Part shown: positions 36,745 to 44,599 of the stretch, one piece after another
How the letters are laid out: each line of letters opens with the position of its first letter
Position numbering within the stretch: position 1 is the first letter of the stretch
Assembly (NCBI GenBank): GCA_034670025.1
Contig: JAXMOE010000002.1
Location: 248,001 to 312,000 of the forward strand
DNA length: 64,000 nt
Reading direction: 5' to 3'
Source: PGYR01 sp034670025
GTDB lineage: Bacteria > Bacteroidota > Ignavibacteria > Kapaibacteriales > UBA2268
Translations under genes and position numbers: made by a program
The notes under the pieces: model-generated
Told to the model about the DNA's origin: nothing
The model's input: only the letters and a program-made list of their open reading frames with translations
Database searches by the model: none

Positions 36745-38115
36745 ATGTATATAGATTTGATGAGTCCCAAAAAGCAGGCAAAAAAGAACAATGCTAATCC
36801 GAGAGCGAAGAAAGTACACATAGAAACTTATGGTTGCCAAATGAATGTGGCTGACTCTGAGGTAGTGGCTTCAATTTTAGCAGACGATGGCTTTGCTTTG
36901 ACTGATACTCCAGATAATGCAGATGTAATACTATTGAATACTTGTTCTATTCGTGATAATGCAGAGCAGAAGATATTCCACAGATTATCACACCTAAGAC
37001 ATTACAAAAAGAAGAAGTCTAAGTTAGTCGTTGGTATTCTTGGCTGTATGGCCGAGAGATTGAAAAAAAAGCTAATAGGCGAAAGAGATTTGGTTAGCAT
37101 AGTAGTTGGTCCTGATGAGTACCGATCACTTCCTTCACTTGTCAATCAAGCATTCAGAGGGGAGCAAGGAGTTGCTGTTGAGCTAAGTAAAGTAGAAACC
37201 TACGAGGATATAACACCACTAAGAACAGAAGGTGTTAGTGCTTGGCTATCTATTATGCGAGGATGTAATAATTTCTGTGCGTTCTGTGTAGTGCCTTATA
37301 CGAGGGGACGTGAGCGTTCGAGTGGCTATCGTTCTATTGTAGAGCAGAGTATAAGTCTTTATGAAAATGGTGTAAGGGAAGTAACTTTACTCGGTCAGAA
37401 TGTAAATAGCTACAATGATACTGAGTCAGGAATCAAATTCCCGCAATTGTTAGAAGGAATTGCTAAGGAATTACCTGATTTGAGAATTAGATATTCTACG
37501 AGTCATCCGCACGATATGAGCGATGAGCTGATATATGCCCACGAGAATTATAATAATATCTGCAATTTTATTCACTTGCCTGTACAGTCTGGTAGTAGTA
37601 AGATTTTGAAAAAAATGCGTAGAGATTATACAGCAGAAAAATATTTAGAAAGAATAGAAATGATAAGAAAGCACCTACCTGGTGTGGCACTTTCTACTGA
37701 TATTATTGCTGGATATTGCACGGAAACAGAGGAAGACCACCAAATGACTATGGACTTGATGAAAGAAGTTCGTTACGATGGTGCTTTTATGTTTAAATAC
37801 TCTGAGAGAGGTAATACTCTTGCTCAGAAGAAGTACCCTGATGATGTGCCAGAAGAGGTGAAGCAAAGAAGATTGGCAGAGATAATTGAACAACAACGTG
37901 CTATTGCTGGTGAAATTAATGCTACGGAAGTTGGTACAACTCACGAAATATTAGTAGAAGGCCCGAGCAAGAAAAAAGAAGAGCTATGGCAAGGAAGAAG
38001 CGAGACAAATAAGATGTGTATCTTCCCTTACAATGGTGAAAAAGAGGGCGATAAAGTGATGGCGAAAGTTGTGAAATCTAATTCGGCTACTCTTTTCGTA
38101 GAAGTCGAAAGTTAG
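36745..38115 (+). CDS. miaB: tRNA-2-methylthio-N6-dimethylallyladenosine synthase MiaB
   Basis: The 456-residue radical-SAM methylthiotransferase modifies A37 of tRNAs reading U-initial codons. It has the MTTase N-terminal domain with three cysteine sites (ETYGCQMN, NTCSIRD and GILGCMAER). The radical-SAM motif is RGCNNFCAFCVVPYTRGRER (CxxxCxxC near 172-179). A C-terminal TRAM domain follows (HEILVEGPSKKKEELWQGRS). An ATG at 36760 is an alternative start (MSPKKQAKKN); a lysine-rich extension precedes the domain either way. The stop overlaps the convergent downstream gene by 4 bases. Confidence 0.97.
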   Translation: MYIDLMSPKKQAKKNNANPRAKKVHIETYGCQMNVADSEVVASILADDGFALTDTPDNADVILLNTCSIRDNAEQKIFHRLSHLRHYKKKKSKLVVGILGCMAERLKKKLIGERDLVSIVVGPDEYRSLPSLVNQAFRGEQGVAVELSKVETYEDITPLRTEGVSAWLSIMRGCNNFCAFCVVPYTRGRERSSGYRSIVEQSISLYENGVREVTLLGQNVNSYNDTESGIKFPQLLEGIAKELPDLRIRYSTSHPHDMSDELIYAHENYNNICNFIHLPVQSGSSKILKKMRRDYTAEKYLERIEMIRKHLPGVALSTDIIAGYCTETEEDHQMTMDLMKEVRYDGAFMFKYSERGNTLAQKKYPDDVPEEVKQRRLAEIIEQQRAIAGEINATEVGTTHEILVEGPSKKKEELWQGRSETNKMCIFPYNGEKEGDKVMAKVVKSNSATLFVEVES

Positions 38116-39815
38116 AATAGTAGCCTATCACCATTCCCTAAATAGAAAAAACTACCAGACCTATTATTAATTTTGATGATAGGTCTTATTATATATTCTA
38201 CTTCTCTTTCGTGATTGAAAATTGAATTTATTTCATCACTTGCTGGCTTGTCAAACCGAACTGTTTCTAATATCTTTAGCCCTTCATCAGTGCTCAACAC
38301 TTGATACCCCCATATTGAATACATATCTTCAATTTCTATTGAAAGTAATCCGAAATCAAAACTGACATTTTCAATTGCATTCTCATTTATTAGTTTCAGT
38401 GTTGGGTCACCCATTAGAAAAGTATGAACACTTCCATTATACTTAGTCGAGGGGTATTCATATTCATCAATGTTGTTTTGTGTATTTCTCATCACTTCGC
38501 CGAAAGTTCTTCCTAATCCCAGCTGAAAATAGTTATTGAACGGGCGAGTACCCCATATTGAAGTTAGCCCATAGCCCTCACTTGCTAAGACGGAACGGTG
38601 GACATTATTTTCAGAATCCCAATCCACATTGTAAGAACCAAATATCATATTGTGAGTTGCCTTGTATTCATTTGCTGCGAGCTCGTTGTAGTATATGGCT
38701 AAGTAAATATTGTTGAAATCACCAGGAGCACACGTAAATACCATATCATATCTATTATTATACAGTTCTTCTCTAACTGGCATTTCGGTAACTTTATCTC
38801 TGCCATACAATGTAGTTAAGTTGTTCCACCCATCAGCAGCATAACCCCTTTGGTAGTCAACAAAACCATCGTAAAGAATAGCTTTGTCATTTGGTTTGGT
38901 TTTGCCCGTTTTGTAATCAATTACTTTATCTAAATACCTATTTATTAGCTCGGATTCGGACTCTTCAAATTCTGGTAAGTTATAAAAATCGACTCTACCA
39001 ACGGATAGCTCTACCTCGCCAGGAATGTAAGACTGATCCCACTTACCGTCGTTTACAACATTGTGTTGTCGGTCGAAAGCTGATTTGATATTCTCAGCGC
39101 TGCTGTCTGTCCAATTCTGATAATCAAAATCGGCATAATAAGCATCCGTAGGGTAAGCACCTTTGTGTGGTTTTTCGTCATTGTCACCGTGTCCATCGGG
39201 AGCAAGGTCACCACTGTAAGGAACCGCCACTCTACCGAGAATAAGTATTGCCTTTAAGTTCTCCGCGGATTCATATATTTGATTAATCAATAGCTTATTA
39301 TTTATCACTGCCTTGGGGTTGAACTCTTCTACTCTATCCACTTTTTGTACTATTGGGTTCCAACCTTCATTTTGTAGTTTGTTTATGTACCTTTGAAGGT
39401 TAGGGTTTATATTTCCTGACAATGTTCTATCTACAAGTATAAGTAGTGATTTTATTTCTTCTTCGACTAAGTTGCAGTCTATGCAGTGCTCTTTGTATGC
39501 TTTGGTTGTGAACTCATCTTCATTGAAAGTAAATTCTTTCGTTACTTCATATTCTTGATATTCTGTAGCATCCAAATCTCTGAAGCTGTTCGCACCACCA
39601 CTTAGCTCAGCAATAGTTGTGAATAGAGAATCGTTAGATACTCGTTTGGCGACTATGTACTTAGTGGAAGTGCTATCATTCTGCCAGCTAATGTCTATGT
39701 AATCACTGTTGCTTTCTGTACCAACTTCCGTTTCTAACATTATAGAATATTGCTTGGCGTCTTGTGAGAAAACTAAGCAGCTGAATAGACAAAATAATAG
39801 TGATAATCGTAACAT
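38112..39815 (-). CDS. Exported protein with a gingipain-like (C25) fold, probably not catalytic
   Basis: The 567-residue protein has a signal peptide (LSLLFCLFSCLVFSQ), then a fibronectin-like beta domain (YIDISWQNDSTSTKYIVAKR). The core looks like the peptidase C25 family: LLILVDRTLSG, NLKAILILGRVAVPYSGDLA, GAYPTDAYYADFDYQNW, MIFGSYNVDWDSENNVHRSV, GLTSIWGTRPFNNYF and GSVHTFLMGDPTLKL. In gingipains the active site is a His and a Cys; here the expected Cys region reads FGSYNVDWD without Cys and I see no GHG-type histidine motif, so catalysis is doubtful. I do not recognise a T9SS tail. The gene is convergent with miaB (4-base overlap). Confidence 0.68.
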   Translation of the reverse strand: MLRLSLLFCLFSCLVFSQDAKQYSIMLETEVGTESNSDYIDISWQNDSTSTKYIVAKRVSNDSLFTTIAELSGGANSFRDLDATEYQEYEVTKEFTFNEDEFTTKAYKEHCIDCNLVEEEIKSLLILVDRTLSGNINPNLQRYINKLQNEGWNPIVQKVDRVEEFNPKAVINNKLLINQIYESAENLKAILILGRVAVPYSGDLAPDGHGDNDEKPHKGAYPTDAYYADFDYQNWTDSSAENIKSAFDRQHNVVNDGKWDQSYIPGEVELSVGRVDFYNLPEFEESESELINRYLDKVIDYKTGKTKPNDKAILYDGFVDYQRGYAADGWNNLTTLYGRDKVTEMPVREELYNNRYDMVFTCAPGDFNNIYLAIYYNELAANEYKATHNMIFGSYNVDWDSENNVHRSVLASEGYGLTSIWGTRPFNNYFQLGLGRTFGEVMRNTQNNIDEYEYPSTKYNGSVHTFLMGDPTLKLINENAIENVSFDFGLLSIEIEDMYSIWGYQVLSTDEGLKILETVRFDKPASDEINSIFNHEREVEYIIRPIIKINNRSGSFFYLGNGDRLLF

Positions 39816-39905
39816 TTAGTAAAATTCTTATTAAATTATAAATTAATATAAATAAAAAGACAATTAATTTACTATTCTGTCACAGAAATGTAAAAACTAT
39901 TTTTT

Positions 39906-40316
39906 TTGAATGCTATGAACACTAAATCTGATTTCACAACTAATGGGATTAGGATAACTGTTGACCCAGAATACATACCGGGTGAGTTGGTTGACTCGCA
40001 AGGGAAATACTTGTTTTCCTATCGTGTAAAAATAGAGAACACTGGCGATGATACAGTCCAGTTAATCTCGAGACATTGGATTATAATTAACTCCGAAGGT
40101 GAGACAAACGAAGTAAAAGGCGAGGGAGTAATCGGCAGAAAGCCCAGATTGAAACCCGGGGAAGAGTTCAAATATACGAGCTATTGCCCCCTTGATACTC
40201 CGTGGGGAACAATGGAAGGGGAGTTCTTTATGGCTTCGGAAAATGGGGAAGATTTTCAGGCAAAGGTAGAGCGATTTTACTTAGTTTCGCCAGAAGCAAC
40301 TAAAGAAGAGAAATAA
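39906..40316 (+). CDS. apaG: ApaG-domain protein
   Basis: The 136-residue protein matches the ApaG/DUF525 beta-sandwich throughout: TNGIRITVDPEYIPGE, KYLFSYRVKIENTGDDTVQL, SRHWIIINSEGETNEVKGEG, VIGRKPRLKPGEEFKYTSYC and then LDTPWGTMEGEFFM. Its fold binds polyanions, and in enteric bacteria it is linked to Co2+/Mg2+ resistance, though the molecular role is unsettled. The true start may be the second ATG, at 39915. It heads an operon with a TAATG overlap to the MlaE-like permease gene. Confidence 0.95.
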   Translation: MNAMNTKSDFTTNGIRITVDPEYIPGELVDSQGKYLFSYRVKIENTGDDTVQLISRHWIIINSEGETNEVKGEGVIGRKPRLKPGEEFKYTSYCPLDTPWGTMEGEFFMASENGEDFQAKVERFYLVSPEATKEEK

Positions 40317-41086
40317 TGATAAGCAAATTAGGAAAGTTAATTTTAGGTTTTATCCGTGAACTAGGACAGATTACTATACTTATGATTAATATCATAAAGT
40401 ACCTGCCGCGAATGTTTAAGGATCGTACGTTACTGTTACAACAGATGAGCATAGTTGGCTCGGACTCACTGCCGTTGGTGGTGCTGATTGGCTCGTTTAC
40501 TGGTGCTATTGCTGCTTTGCAAGCGACAAACTTGTTTGATAAATTCAACTTGATTGGAATAGCAACTCCATTTCTCGGTTCGTCTATTGCGACAGTAGTA
40601 TTTACGGAGCTGACCCCCGTACTTACAGCTATTGTTATTGCTGGGCGAGTAGGTGGTGCTATGGCAGCACAACTCGGTACTATGAAAGTGACGGAGCAGA
40701 TAGACGCGCTTGAGATGATGGCAATTGATAAGAATAGATATTTGGCAATGCCGAGAGTAATGGCTGCATTGATTATGATGCCTATTCTTGCTGTGTTTTC
40801 CAATGTAGTGGCTATCTTGGGTGGTTTTATCCTAACTGCTGCCAAGTTTGATTTCTCAGCATTTACTTTCTTCGATTCTATAAGAGTATATTTTATTGCT
40901 TATGATGTATTCATTGGTTTGTTCAAATCATTTGTGTTCGGTGGGGTAACTGCTCTGATTGGTGTCCACGTAGGTTTCACAACGACTGGTGGAGCCGAAG
41001 GAGTAGGTAAAAGTACAGTACGCGCATTCACTATGTCGGCTGCGGTAATTTTAATTTTAGATGCACTATTTGGTTATTTATTATGA
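40316..41086 (+). CDS. mlaE: MlaE-family ABC transporter permease
   Basis: The 256-residue membrane protein has five or six helices and the MlaE pattern: IVGSDSLPLVVLIGSFTGAI, FLGSSIATVVFTELTPVLTA, IVIAGRVGGAMAAQLGTMKV and TEQIDALEMMAIDKNRYLAM. The latter contains the coupling helix that contacts the ATPase. MlaE is the membrane component of the Mla system that moves phospholipids between inner and outer membrane. The ATPase (MlaF) and MlaD genes are not adjacent, since trmB follows with an ATGA overlap. Confidence 0.93.
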   Translation: MISKLGKLILGFIRELGQITILMINIIKYLPRMFKDRTLLLQQMSIVGSDSLPLVVLIGSFTGAIAALQATNLFDKFNLIGIATPFLGSSIATVVFTELTPVLTAIVIAGRVGGAMAAQLGTMKVTEQIDALEMMAIDKNRYLAMPRVMAALIMMPILAVFSNVVAILGGFILTAAKFDFSAFTFFDSIRVYFIAYDVFIGLFKSFVFGGVTALIGVHVGFTTTGGAEGVGKSTVRAFTMSAAVILILDALFGYLL

Positions 41087-41754
41087 TAGATTGGGACAAA
41101 TATCCAACCCCAGAAAGAATAAGACATCACTTGTCTGCTAATAATTATTTCCCCAAAAAAGACTTGAAGGTAGAGCCAGAGAACTACCCTCCACTTTATG
41201 AGAATGTTGACTGGAGTGAGCATTTCGCCGATGGCAAACCACCAAAGCTATTAGATATTGGCTGCGGTTTCGGATGGTTTTCGTCTGACTATTCTACTCT
41301 AATCGAGGATAACTTATTAGGTATAGAAGTAAGAAGCAAGGCGGTGAACTATGCCCTCGGTGTGAAGAAAGCTGAAGGTTTGGTCAACTGTTCTTTCCTT
41401 TGGTATAGTGTGGTCAATGGGCTGCAATTCATTGAAGAAAACTCAATCAAAAAAATATTCTATTTTTTCCCAGACCCTTGGTTCAAAAACAAACACCGCA
41501 AGCGTAGGGCATTCGATTTGAATTTCCTGAATTTCTGCTATCGTGTGATTGAAGATGGTGGAGAGCTACGACTCCAAACTGATATATTAGAAGTCCACAA
41601 ATACCACTTAGATAACTTAGCAGAGTTCGGTAAGTTTGATTACAAAGTGATAGAAGATGACAGCAAGTGGGATTTGCCCACTACGAACAAAGAGAAAGAT
41701 TGTATAAAAAATGGTTACGAATACTACAGGATAATAGCTACGAAGAATGTTTAA
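41083..41754 (+). CDS. trmB: tRNA (guanine-N7-)-methyltransferase TrmB
   Basis: The 223-residue protein forms m7G46 in tRNA. The SAM-binding motif is LLDIGCGFGWFSSDYS near residue 57 and the conserved FPDPWFKNKHRKRR motif lies near 130. GELRLQTDILEVHKY completes the family features. It overlaps mlaE by 4 bases at its start and the mechanosensitive channel gene by 8 bases at its end, so it is the third gene of the apaG operon. Confidence 0.97.
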   Translation: MIDWDKYPTPERIRHHLSANNYFPKKDLKVEPENYPPLYENVDWSEHFADGKPPKLLDIGCGFGWFSSDYSTLIEDNLLGIEVRSKAVNYALGVKKAEGLVNCSFLWYSVVNGLQFIEENSIKKIFYFFPDPWFKNKHRKRRAFDLNFLNFCYRVIEDGGELRLQTDILEVHKYHLDNLAEFGKFDYKVIEDDSKWDLPTTNKEKDCIKNGYEYYRIIATKNV

Positions 41755-42670
41755 TGACTCCGAAAAATACCTAGAAGTATTGCTTCAAGATTTGAGTACT
41801 CAGTTCATTGAGCGGATGATAGTTACTATTGTTCTAATCTTAGGGCTTTGGTTAGTTAAGAAATTCACTCTAAAGTTAGTCAGGAAAAAGTCAGAGAACG
41901 AACGTACCGTTTATCTATGGAGTAAGTATAGCTACTATATCTTCTTTTTCATTTCTTTACTTATTATAATTGATCTTTGGTTCGAAGGGTTCACTAAAGT
42001 GTTGACCCTCTTTGGACTGCTTGCCGCTGGTATAGCATTTGCCCTGAAAGAGCCAATAGTCAATCTATTCGGTTGGGTCTATATATTCTGGCGTGGCCCG
42101 ATTAAGATTGGTGACAGGATAGAGATAGATGACCAAATTGGTGATGTTATTGAAATTACTCCTTTCCATTTTGATATGTTAGAAATACGAAATTGGGTCG
42201 ATGGCGATTTATATACTGGTAGATTAATCTCAATTCCGAATGCTAAGGTGTTCAACTACTCAAACATAAATTCAAGCTCTGGCTATAAATCAATATGGAA
42301 TGAGCTGAAAGTCCGCATTACATTCGAGAGCGATTGGAAGAAAGCGAAGGAAATGCTAATAGAGTCAGCTAAGAACAACAGCAATTACCAAGACACCCAA
42401 GCCACTTATGACGCATACAAAACACTCAGAGCATACATGATTCACAATGTGGAGTTCGAGCCAGTGGTGTTCACTAAGATTGTAGAAAATGGTGTAGAGC
42501 TTAGGGTTCGCTATTTCTGTAGCATATACAACAGAACAGCAAGCGAGGCGAAAATATACGAAGAGATATTAGAAAAGTATAATGCCTCTGACAACATCAA
42601 GTTTGCTTACCAGACTACTCGTTTCTACGAGGGCGAGGGTGGTGAAAGCCCGAGGGGAATTGAGAAGTAG
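41747..42670 (+). CDS. MscS-family mechanosensitive channel
   Basis: The 307-residue protein has N-terminal helices (MIVTIVLILGLWLVKKFTLK, then YYIFFFISLLIIIDLW). The pore helix VLTLFGLLAAGIAFALKEPI is of MscS TM3 type and leads into IVNLFGWVYIFWRGPIKIGD. A C-terminal beta/alpha domain (GRLISIPNAKVFNYSNIN) follows. It releases solutes on osmotic downshock. It is the last gene of the apaG-mlaE-trmB-mscS operon. The stop is followed by a run of eight Gs, unusual in this AT-rich sequence. Confidence 0.92.
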   Translation: MFNDSEKYLEVLLQDLSTQFIERMIVTIVLILGLWLVKKFTLKLVRKKSENERTVYLWSKYSYYIFFFISLLIIIDLWFEGFTKVLTLFGLLAAGIAFALKEPIVNLFGWVYIFWRGPIKIGDRIEIDDQIGDVIEITPFHFDMLEIRNWVDGDLYTGRLISIPNAKVFNYSNINSSSGYKSIWNELKVRITFESDWKKAKEMLIESAKNNSNYQDTQATYDAYKTLRAYMIHNVEFEPVVFTKIVENGVELRVRYFCSIYNRTASEAKIYEEILEKYNASDNIKFAYQTTRFYEGEGGESPRGIEK

Positions 42671-42749
42671 GGGGGGGTATATTAAAGATGTTAGAATTAG
42701 ATTATTTGTTTGAAAGAGGGTTGGCAGTAAAAGGGAATTGAACAGAATA

Positions 42750-43142
42750 ATGGATGAAAGAGATTACAAATATTTAATATCAAAAGGATTTAAAGTTATA
42801 AATCAACAGCAATCTGACTATTTCGGAGATTATTACGACATATTAACTTCTACAAATATTGAGTTAATTTTTAACAGTTCAAAATCTTATAAGTCAATTG
42901 ATATTCGTAAATCTGGAGATGATGGTGATGGCTATGATTTATACTTAGTTAGAGCTTTAATTTTAAATGAACTCAATTTAAAAGAACAAATAAAATTTGA
43001 ATCAGTTAAACAGTTTCTAGAAAATAATTTGAAGAGTATAAGTAAACTATTCTCAGACAAAAATTATAACAATACGCAAAAAGAACTAGAAAAATTGGAG
43101 AAAAAGCGGGTAAAACAAATGTTTCCTAATGCTTTTGACTAA
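42750..43142 (+). CDS. Small protein of unknown function, immunity-like
   Basis: The 130-residue cytoplasmic protein starts at ATG 42750 (an in-frame TTG lies at 42738). It reads MDERDYKYLISKGFKVINQQ, then QSDYFGDYYDILTSTNIEL and SIDIRKSGDDGDGYDLYLVR, and ends in a Lys-rich helix. The pattern (short alpha/beta, YFGD and a later strand with IDI) recalls immunity proteins of polymorphic toxin systems, but I cannot name a family. No signal peptide. It is the first of four small genes in an AT-rich islet after the apaG operon. Confidence 0.6.
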   Translation: MDERDYKYLISKGFKVINQQQSDYFGDYYDILTSTNIELIFNSSKSYKSIDIRKSGDDGDGYDLYLVRALILNELNLKEQIKFESVKQFLENNLKSISKLFSDKNYNNTQKELEKLEKKRVKQMFPNAFD

Positions 43143-43187
43143 ATTAAATCAGATATAATACTAGAGCAACTATTAACGGAATCAAAG

Positions 43188-43535
43188 ATGCAATTTCAAA
43201 TTCAAAAAGATGATTATTTTGAGCATGTTAATAAAAGATTACTTTTCTTAGTCTCTAAATTTAAACCAGTTTTTGAAGTTTCTGATGGTCAATACCCAAT
43301 GTTTGGTGAGTTCGGTGCTTTTTTAGTTAAAAACATAAATGATACTGAAACATTAGATGAAAGTGCAAAATTTATTTTAGAAGCAGTTGATAAAGGGAAG
43401 CATAAGACAAAATATTTAATTATACAGCAAGTTTTTGAACAAGTTTATTGCGATAAAAAAGCAGCCAAAAAGTTAGAAGAAAAGTTAAGTGGTAAAGCGT
43501 TAGAAATATTTATTCAAGAACAAAAGCGCTATTAG
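43188..43535 (+). CDS. Small protein of unknown function, possibly DUF7674/immunity-like
   Basis: The 115-residue cytoplasmic protein has the segments FEVSDGQYPMFGEFGAFLVK, TLDESAKFILEAVDKGKHKT and KYLIIQQVFEQVYCDKKAAK. This looks like a small helical immunity-type protein (FGEFG box followed by a helix with VFE), as in DUF7674, but the assignment is by eye. It follows the previous gene by 45 bases and is likely cotranscribed. No toxin gene is adjacent. Confidence 0.58.
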   Translation: MQFQIQKDDYFEHVNKRLLFLVSKFKPVFEVSDGQYPMFGEFGAFLVKNINDTETLDESAKFILEAVDKGKHKTKYLIIQQVFEQVYCDKKAAKKLEEKLSGKALEIFIQEQKRY

Positions 43536-43541
43536 TTATAA

Positions 43542-43724
43542 CACTTATGGTATGGTAGCACAGATAACCCTTCTGTACGGAACTAATAAAAATATGAAAA
43601 TGACTATATCCTTTCAACGCCAATAAATGATGGTAATACTATTGAATCATCAAAATTTAATAGGAATAACAATCTTGAAAACTTCTCAAGTCTTGGTGGT
43701 ATTGAGTATAGTAGTATTAAATAA
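43542..43724 (+). pseudogene. Broken ORF fragment (possible remnant of a toxin or immunity gene)
   Basis: After the stop of the previous gene one frame reads HLWYGSTDNPSVRN (43542-43583), then has two stops (43584-43589). The same frame then continues with 44 open codons to a TAA at 43722-43724, including YENDYILSTPINDGNTIES and then SLGGIEYSSIK. Neither part has a good start codon. The two readable parts in one frame, separated only by adjacent stops, suggest a decayed gene; a chance reading is possible. Confidence 0.3.
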
Positions 43725-43812
43725 ACTATACATTATATTTAGTGAAGTCCAATTGCAGAGGGAGAAGGTGCTGGGGGAATAAATTAGAGAAACTATAAAA
43801 GAGAGTAATTAA

Positions 43813-44226
43813 ATGGCTAAAATATTATTTCTGATATTCTTTATGCTTCTAACTGCATGTGATACACGTTTGCACTTAGGTGATTATTATTATATTTATT
43901 CTGAAGGTAGTTTTGGATATGGATATCATTTAATTTGTAAATTAGGTTGTGAAGGTGACGTTCATATAGATTATGTAAAAAGAGTTAGATGGAACGATAA
44001 GTATATTTTAGTAAACAAAACTAATAAAGAATGCTATGTGATAAAAGCTAGAGGTGAAGAATTAGCCTGTTGCAATAGGGATAGTATTATTGGTCCAATG
44101 AACAATAATCAATTGGATGAATATATAAAAACAATGGGTATTGAAAATTTGAATGAAGAGAATTTTAAATACAATTGGAAAGAAAAGAAGCTAGATTATA
44201 TAGATACACTTGTTGCGGAAAAATAA
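43813..44226 (+). CDS. Small lipoprotein, unknown function, possibly DUF3997-like
   Basis: The 137-residue protein begins with a lipobox (LIFFMLLTAC, Cys16). The mature part reads LGDYYYIYSEGSFGYGYHLI, HIDYVKRVRWNDKYILVNKT and YVIKARGEELACCNRDSIIG. The GDYYY start and the later RWNDKYILV strand resemble small lipoproteins such as DUF3997, a family of unknown role. It is followed, two bases after the stop, by another small gene. Together with the two genes upstream it forms an AT-rich islet. Confidence 0.68.
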   Translation: MAKILFLIFFMLLTACDTRLHLGDYYYIYSEGSFGYGYHLICKLGCEGDVHIDYVKRVRWNDKYILVNKTNKECYVIKARGEELACCNRDSIIGPMNNNQLDEYIKTMGIENLNEENFKYNWKEKKLDYIDTLVAEK

Positions 44227-44228
44227 AG

Positions 44229-44486
44229 ATGTTACAACTAGAAAAATTATACTTAAAACTTATGAAATTAGGTACTCCTGAAGAAGATTATTATTTGCAT
44301 GGTTTGTATGGTTCAACATCAGATAATAATAAACTAGCAATGATTGTGAAAAAAGGTGAATATTTTGTGGAATATGAAATATATTATAAAGAGAAAGGTC
44401 AAAAAGATGTTATACAGGTTTTTACTGATTTCGACTTAGCTTCTGATTATTTTATTAAAAGATTGAATCAATCAAGAAGCCAATAA
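44229..44486 (+). CDS. Small protein of unknown function, immunity-like
   Basis: The 85-residue protein starts at ATG 44229, two bases after the stop of the lipoprotein gene. An earlier in-frame ATG at 44175 lies inside that gene and has no support. Sequence blocks are TPEEDYYLHGLYGSTSDNNK, LAMIVKKGEYFVEYEIYYKE and FTDFDLASDYFIKRLNQS. The pattern of a small alpha/beta protein with repeated aromatic strands is common in immunity proteins of contact-dependent or Rhs toxins. The role is inferred from appearance and neighbours only. Confidence 0.55.
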   Translation: MLQLEKLYLKLMKLGTPEEDYYLHGLYGSTSDNNKLAMIVKKGEYFVEYEIYYKEKGQKDVIQVFTDFDLASDYFIKRLNQSRSQ

Positions 44487-44539
44487 TCTAAAATAATCTT
44501 ACTATCCCCAACGGGGCTCAACACCTGTATCATTAAAAA

Positions 44540-44576
44540 AAAAGCCAGTCGGAAAAAATTCCCAACTGGCTTTTCT
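44540..44576. terminator. Rho-independent terminator, bidirectional
   Basis: A perfect 10-bp stem pairs 44540-44549 (AAAAGCCAGT) with 44565-44574, with A/T runs outside. It lies between the small-gene islet and the convergent hppA gene. A short palindrome CCCCAACGGGG (44506-44516) is close by. Confidence 0.88.
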
Positions 44577-44599
44577 AATTCTACATTAGCTTGATGTTA

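Noticed and set aside
40300..40845. Long minus-strand open frame opposite the MlaE permease gene
   Set aside because: It is fully antisense to a clear mlaE gene, its translation is rich in Ile/Ser/Ala/Pro without any domain, and the codon pattern mirrors the plus gene.
42688..42741. 17-codon ORF between mscS and the small-gene islet
   Set aside because: Too short, no homology seen by eye, and it overlaps the start region of the next gene.
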